DNA from: Hemileia vastatrix
Lineage: Eukaryota > Basidiomycota > Pucciniomycetes > Pucciniales > Zaghouaniaceae
Assembly: GCA_030280995.1 (NCBI GenBank)
Contig: JASXTE010000018.1
Coordinates: 682,001-746,000 of the forward strand
DNA length: 64,000 nucleotides
Direction: 5' to 3'
The position numbers and the translations under genes are program-made. How positions within the stretch are numbered: the first letter of the stretch is position 1; each line of letters opens with the position of its first letter. The notes beneath the pieces were generated by a model. The model was not told the origin of the DNA, made no database searches, and saw only the letters and a list, made by a program, of their open reading frames with translations. Of the stretch, positions 58,601 to 64,000 are shown piece by piece.

Positions 58601-60070
58601 TCTACACTTATAATATTAATAATATAATGGTGACAATAAATTAATCAAATGATATATATGAGTGAGGGACAAAGATCAAGTACCAATGGACATGCTTATA
58701 AGAAATACCAGATTAACTGAAAAAAAATTCTACCCTAGCTACTCTCCGTCATAAATGTGTCCAGCACAAGCTCGGCCGAACTTGTGCTGGACACCTTTGG
58801 TCACATGCAGTCTGGTGTGATAAATTCTCTCTCAATCATTGCACTAGAAGTTGTTTGATATGGCTAAATGGTTATGCTGAAGTTTTTTTAAACCTCATAT
58901 TGGCACTTTTTTATTTTTCAAAAAAGCAATTATAGTTCAAGTTTAGTGCCACTGGTGAGCATTTACCCCAACATGTCTACTTGCTCTTGATGGCAGTAAT
59001 TTTTTTTAATTTTTTATTTCATATTTGCTTTCTTTAATTTTACCTTTTTATCCCTCATATTGCTTTTTTATATCAATTTATTTTTTGTAAAACAAATCAT
59101 TTTCATATTTTTTTATCTTTATTTAATAATATTATAAAAGGTGTAACATCACCCGGTATGCGTTGGGCACACAAGTTTTTGCTATACTTATAATAGGGGG
59201 TATCAAAGTTAGAAATCTTCCATTTAAAAAAAACTCTTTTTTCCACCAAATCAACCATGATTTTTTTTAAGGTATGCCATCTTGTGCCTTGAAAACATCT
59301 TTTTACTGAGAATTAATGTCATGCTTGTGGCTTTCTTTTTGTGCTGTGAAATACCTTTTAGATAATTACAAATTTCTAACTTTTATACCCCCTAATATTA
59401 ATAACATAATGGTGACAAAAAATCAATCAAATTATAAATATGAGTGAGGCAAAAAGATCAAATACCAGTGGACATGTTTATAAGAAATACCAGATAAACT
59501 GAAGAAAAATTCCACCTTAGCTACTCTCCATCATAAAAGTGTCTAGCACAAGTTCGGCCCAACTTTAACTGGACACCTTTTGTCACATGCAGTCTAATGT
59601 GATCAATTCTCTCTATTGCAATGAAAATGAATTTTTCTTCAATAATTGCACTAGAAGTTGTTTGATATGGAAAAATTGTCATCCTGAAGTTTTGGTAAAG
59701 CTTAAATGGATTTTTTTTTTATTTTTACAAAAAAGAAATTTTAGTCCAAGTTTAGTGCCACTGGTGGGCATACGCCCCATCATGTCTACTTGCTCTTGAT
59801 GGCAGGAATTTTACTTTAATTTTTTATTTCATATTTGATCCCTTTGATTTTACCTTTTTATCCCTCCTATTGCTTTTGGATATCAATTTATTTTTTGTAA
59901 AAAAAATCATTTTCATATTTTTTTAACTTTATTTAATAATATTATAAAAGGTGTAACATCACCCGGTATGCGTTGGGCACACGAGTTTTTGCTATACTTA
60001 TAATATTAATAACATAATGGTGACAAAAAATCAATTAAATGATAAATATGAGTGAGGTACAAAGGTCAAA
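52694..60070 (+). repeat. tandem array of ~608-bp units, each with a long palindrome
   Basis: Twelve units, with palindromes starting near 52695, 53299, 53904, 54489, 55098, 55706, 56319, 56929, 57535, 58143, 58754 and 59535. Steps are 585-613 bp (the last is longer because of a MITE). The consensus palindrome has arms AAGTGTCCAGCACAAGTTCG meeting at GGCC, so 40-46 bp in all. Each unit also carries TGCAGTCAGATGGGATCAAT, an AT-rich middle and GTAACATCACC-GTATGCATTTGGCACAC. The palindrome is better kept than the rest. Centres vary mainly at CpG: TTCGGCCGAA, TTTGGCCAAA, TTCGGCCAAA. Small frames reported at unit starts are repeat shadows. Confidence 0.93.
59195..59393. mobile_element. 199-bp MITE inside the P2 array
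   Basis: Inverted ends AGGGGGTATCAAAGTTAGAA and, in reverse complement, AGGGGGTATAAAAGTTAGAA. Flanked by AAT (59192-59194 and 59394-59396). It interrupts a GCTATACTTATAATATTAATAA segment that is continuous in the other units. No gene. The superfamily is not identified. Confidence 0.85.
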
Positions 60071-61316
60071 TACCAATTAATCAATAGTTCTTTTTAATAT
60101 TATAAATTTTTTGATTAAATAAAATGGTAATAATGAATTATATTTTTCATCCACAATTCCACTCTAATGATTCCCACTGCACAAAAATGGTTCACTCAGT
60201 CCTTTCTTTACTGCTGGTGCATATATTTTATTGCCCACAGTACTACAATTTTTTGTAGTGATTATCCCACATCTGATTCAGGAATATTTTTGAACAATAT
60301 AAGTTTTTTTTACAAAAGACCTTATCATATCCAATATCCCACAAAAAATACAACCTGTTTTTGTATTAAAACCCATTAATTAATAAGAAATTGTTAAAAT
60401 AATTAGATTAGACCCTGGCACAGCTAGATCCATACCAACCAACCCAAAGTCTTTTCAATATTGAAAACAATTAAATAAAATTATGATATCATACTAAATT
60501 ATGGGCACCAACCATAATTCAGCACTTCTCATTTGCTCTGCTACAAATGAGTGCATGTAGCATTTTTCTAACGTCGGGCTGTTTTTCTTCCTTCCCTCAC
60601 ACCTTTAGTCCAGAATGAAAATTTAGTATGAGTTTTGGTCAAGTTGGTTTGCCAGTGTTATCTGTATGCAATATGAATTCATATTGCATATTTCTATTTA
60701 TGCATAAAATATACTCGCTAAGCATCATTTTTTTGCATTTTTCAATCATTATGCATAGTTATGGATATGCATATGCATATTCATTATACAGATTTATATT
60801 CATATTAATATATTTTATTCATATACAAATATGCACCTTTTTTTTGCATATTCGATATGCATATTTTTAATGCATATTCAATATGCATATTTTTATGCAT
60901 ATTCAACATGCATATTTTTATGCTTATTTTTATGCTTATTTTTTATGCATATTTATTCTTCATAGTCATTATGCATACACTTTAGATAGGCATTTCACAT
61001 CAATTTTTAACATGCAATAAGTATCCACCATGCAAATTCAAATGCATATGCATCTATATCATACATGCAACATATATTCAAGTTTAATATTTGAATATAA
61101 AGGTATGCTAAGTGATGTTGTTCAACCTTTTTCCAAACCTGAGATTAACTGATGTTCAATGTGGTTCCTAAGCTCTGCTCAAGGACGGATTTTTCTGGAT
61201 TCAATCTGTGACAGTTTATTTTTTCAATGTTTTTTCATCAGGTTTAAAAACATATTTCTGACAGTTTCAGGATGGTTTCCCAACAGTTTCCTGACAAATT
61301 CCTGATAGTTTCAAAT
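60071..61316. other. right arm of P2, with a TGCATAT-rich patch
   Basis: Gene-free. At about 60755-60965 the words ATGCATAT, ATATGCAT and TATGCATATT recur many times. CCCAACAG-type repeats precede the right end, as in P1. Confidence 0.65.
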
Positions 61317-61358
61317 AGAGGGAACTGCTAGCAGTTCACCCCCAGATTTCCCGTGGTG
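61317..61358 (-). repeat. right terminal inverted repeat of P2
   Basis: Reverse complement begins CACCACGGGAAATCTGGGGG, then TGAACTGCTAGCAGTTCCC. Followed by ATT. Confidence 0.92.
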
Positions 61359-62962
61359 ATTATTTTCAGTATATAAACAAAGTAGGTGTCAAACAATTAT
61401 GGGATTTAAAAATATGGCTATTAAAAGGTGTGCAGCACTTAAAGGTTTCTTTTTTGTTTTTACACAATTTCACTTTCCATTCCTTATAACTTGGTATATA
61501 TTTATATTATTTTATTCTTTTTATGATTATTAGGAGGTGTCAAACATAACCATATACATCTGGCAAATTTTGTCTCAAAACCCCATTTCAAGATGCCATC
61601 ATAAATGGCAGGCTTAAGGTTTGACATGTCAAAAATTTGGTCAAATACATCATCAAATACTTCCTATTCTTGCCATATAACCTCAACCACAATTCATCCC
61701 ACAAATACACACATTCCCACAATACACTGTACATCAGACCCCTTTTCCCCTAACCCCACATTCTCCTGGACTCTTGCTCAAATTTATATATTCTTCCGTT
61801 TCAGAACACATTTCAAAACAAATTTTTGAATGCATTTCATAACACATATCCCAATCATCATTCAATTCTCCTTCCAGATTCCCCCATATCAGCCTGGATA
61901 GCCCCAAGACTGACTAAAAAGTACTTATAAGTTAGGCTAAACACATGTACTATACATGGGGAAAATAAAATAAAGTACACAAGTTGTATACATAAGTAAA
62001 AATTATGATAAAATAAAATATATGCCTTTATAACACCTTATATACATTCATATATCCACCTTTTATAAGTCTTATGTACTTAATATTAATTTGGAATATG
62101 TTAAGGTAATCTTAAAACCTTTAATATAAGGATACATAATTTATAAGTAGACTTAAAGCTGTTGTTTTCATTGTTTTATGTGAAAATCAATTAATGCGCT
62201 TTAAATCACTTAAAAGTTGAGTATATGCGCTAAAAATTTAATAATATTAAAAATTTGCTTTGACAACAATTTTTCTTAATTAGAACTTTTGATTTGGAAG
62301 CTTAAATGCATAAAAATAACACTTTTAAATTTGGTCTTTTTTAAGCCAGAAATGGCTTCTGTGTACTGGCCACATACTGCCTTCATTTTTCCCATGTGAA
62401 TAGCTTCATTTTTAGCAAAGTTAGCTTTTTCAAACTATAATTACCCCACATTCTATGCCCACTGTGGGGAAACACACTAAAATAGGCGATAGGTGCTTAT
62501 TTAGTGTCCTAATTTAATTATAGGTGCATTGACCCTTATTATATGCACTAATTTCATTAATAACCTCAAGCTTGGCACTCTAGCTCACTACCACGCTTAA
62601 ATTCACCAAAATTAGTCAAGGATTTACCCATGCAAGAGCCTTCTAAAGACTGCATGTAGTTACCCCACATCTCATGCTCTTTTTTGGGTCTTTAAGTGGT
62701 TTCACAGTCAATTTTTGTTATTTTTGAATGGGGATTTCACATAGTTTAATGTCATGATTAGTCCCATCATTTCTACTGTTAATCCCCCTTAATATTTCCC
62801 ATTAATTATTCTTATATTTTCCTTTTTAGTCTTTTCTTTTAATGTATTACACACATATACTCTCTTTTTTGCAAATTTTTTATTTTTGATGGATTATCAC
62901 TATTACTGCAAGATTTTGGCAGGTTATATCATTCTACTTATGTTACTGGTCACTCTTTATGT
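61359..62962. other. unassigned AT-rich sequence
   Basis: No gene recognised. A 74-codon frame at 61605-61829 has no coding character (Thr/Ser/His/Pro-rich, reads through C-rich repeats). A short inverted repeat CCCCACATTC...CCACTGTGGGG lies near 62442-62470. Confidence 0.5.
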
Positions 62963-63230
62963 TGTTGGACATGCCTATTAGCTGGAATGAGGCTTCATTA
63001 ACTGTGTATAGTGCTGGTAAAACAAGAGGTTCATTGGGTAAATTATTGTGTATAAAAGGAGGGGGTTTTTGGTCTTGTTTTCTACATTCTTTATCATTAC
63101 AATCAAACATATAAACAATACAATTACAATACAAATAAATAGTACTTATGTAGTCTTTGAATAGTATCTGAATTATTAAATCTATCTTACTACCAACTAT
63201 AAGATTGTAGCCATATATAATTAGTGAGAT
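62963..63230 (+). promoter_or_regulatory. LTR-like or promoter-like segment
   Basis: TGTTGGACATGCC at 62963 looks like an LTR start. GTGTATAAAAGGAG near 63047-63061 is a good TATA box, followed 50 bp on by a CA-rich stretch (TACAATCAAACATATAAACA), as at transcription starts in copia-type LTRs. I see no second copy in the window and no clear end, so this is a guess. Confidence 0.25.
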
Positions 63231-63802
63231 TTAAATTACTCAGACCATTATGTTGAGTTATATTTTAATAATTATTGGATTTTTACTACATTATTCATAT
63301 AGGACCCTAAAATCTTCTAGAAAACTGACCATTAAAGCTAGTTCACGTCTTTGTACTTGATCTCAGCCTGAAACCCCAACTCTCTTCCTCTTTACATCTT
63401 TTTCTGCCCTTTTATCAGGGAGTGTTTTTTTCTTTTTCTTCACAGCTTCACAAGTTCCTCATTTTTATCTTCAATATCCTTTCAACACTTACCAAAGGTT
63501 AGTGGTGTCTGATCCTTCTTTTCTTTTTACTGACTTTTTTCTATTTTTTTGTTTCAATTTTTTGGTTTTTTTTTTGCCGAATTGCTTTGGAAACAGTCCA
63601 AGAACAATTCTAGACTTTTTCTCAGTTTTTATTAAAAAATTCTTTTCAAATTGATTCAGAAACAGTACCAGAACATTTCTAGACTTTTTCTAAGTGTTTT
63701 GGTAAGTTTTTTTTTGCCTCAAAAACATGCTGGAAGCATTCCCGGCACATTTACAAGCATTTTTATTAACATTTATTTTTTATTTTTTATTTACCAAATC
63801 AG

Positions 63803-63982
63803 ACAGATATAGAATGGGTCAATCTGGAAGATGATTATATCTTTTCATCTAACATTATTATTACATATGGAGATTCTCACAACAAGATTTATATGGACAA
63901 AAACAATTCTAATTTTCTTAAATTTGGGTTTTTCACTTATATGGATCCTATTACTGGTCTTCCAATTCCTTCACCTGCTTAA
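63803..63982 (+). CDS. possible last exon of an unknown short protein
   Basis: A 59-codon frame opening after an acceptor-like AATCAG: TDIEWVNLEDDYIFSSNI...MDPITGLPIPSPA, then TAA. The composition is more protein-like than other frames here. A pyrimidine-rich region (63380-63790) precedes it, with a direct repeat (GAAACAGT...TCTAGACTTTTTCT at about 63590 and 63659). It could belong to a retroelement starting at 62963 or to a host gene. No family recognised. Confidence 0.3.
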   Translation, partial: TDIEWVNLEDDYIFSSNIIITYGDSHNKIYMDKNNSNFLKFGFFTYMDPITGLPIPSPA

Positions 63983-64000
63983 CTGAAAGGTAATTGATTA

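Larger units (their letters stand above)
49816..61358. mobile_element. P2: 11.5-kb non-autonomous relative of P1
   Basis: Terminal inverted repeats: CACCACAGGAAATCTAGGGG on the left and CACCACGGGAAATCTGGGGG on the right (reverse complement), both followed by TGCTAGCAG. About 38 of 42 positions match. Target duplication ATT on both sides (49813-49815, 61359-61361). No credible coding sequence. The body holds an array of palindromic ~608-bp units, P3 and a MITE. It shares with P1 the CAC ends, the GCTAGC palindrome inside the repeat, the ATT duplication and a 26-bp subterminal motif at the same distance. It was probably moved by a transposase from a P1-like element. Confidence 0.93.

Noticed and set aside
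52694..60070. Regular palindromic units as a CRISPR-like array
   Set aside because: Units are ~608 bp with similar, not unique, spacers; nuclear eukaryotic introns and transposon ends surround them.
61605..61829. 74-codon frame as a gene
   Set aside because: No protein-like composition or motif, and no promoter or splice context.

Overview
The window is nuclear, very AT-rich and made almost entirely of transposable elements nested in one another. I see no ordinary host gene, tRNA, rRNA or CRISPR array. The best guess for the organism is a basidiomycete fungus, probably a rust (Pucciniales) with a large repeat-filled genome. The reasons are the short GT-AG introns, a Plavaka/CACTA-type transposase, a transposon-borne TET/JBP dioxygenase (a combination known from basidiomycetes) and chromodomain Ty3 elements. 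The species is not proven from the sequence.

Layout. An old, broken Ty3/gypsy element (B) lies in three plus-strand pieces: 1-1495, 38527-40411 and 48796-49745. It is split by two copies of a chromodomain Ty3 element (A). Copy A1 is on the plus strand at 1496-38526, and A2 on the minus strand at 40412-48795. A1 is itself split by a 27,610-bp DNA transposon, P1 (4341-31950), flanked by an ATT target duplication. A1 also carries a solo LTR (36645-37555). Right of B lie an unpaired transposon end (P4, to 49788) and an 11,543-bp gene-free relative of P1 (P2, 49816-61358, ATT duplication). P2 contains an 887-bp element (P3, 50690-51576, ACT duplication) and a 199-bp MITE (59195-59393). The last 2.6 kb is unassigned.

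P1 is the centre of interest. It has 40-bp terminal inverted repeats whose inner part is a palindrome centred on GCTAGC. It carries six spliced genes: a TET/JBP-like 2OG-Fe(II) dioxygenase, an unknown protein, two paralogous unknown proteins, a Plavaka-like transposase and a SNF2 helicase. Two blocks of palindromes lie between them: a cluster of 12 different hairpins (10892-11609) and about 20 copies of a palindrome with core TTTCGATCGAAA (18822-20766). P2 has no genes, but it has the same kind of ends, a shared 26-bp motif exactly 232 bp from its left end, and its own array of 12 long palindromes.

A pattern runs through all of this. Copies of the palindromes, and the two LTRs of A2, often differ at CpG positions (CG to TG or CA). 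This is what deamination of methylated cytosine produces. Together with a TET-like enzyme and a chromatin remodeller as cargo, it suggests a transposon family whose biology is tied to cytosine methylation. That last step is inference. Several P1 genes carry one or two inactivating changes, so this copy is probably recently dead or nearly so.
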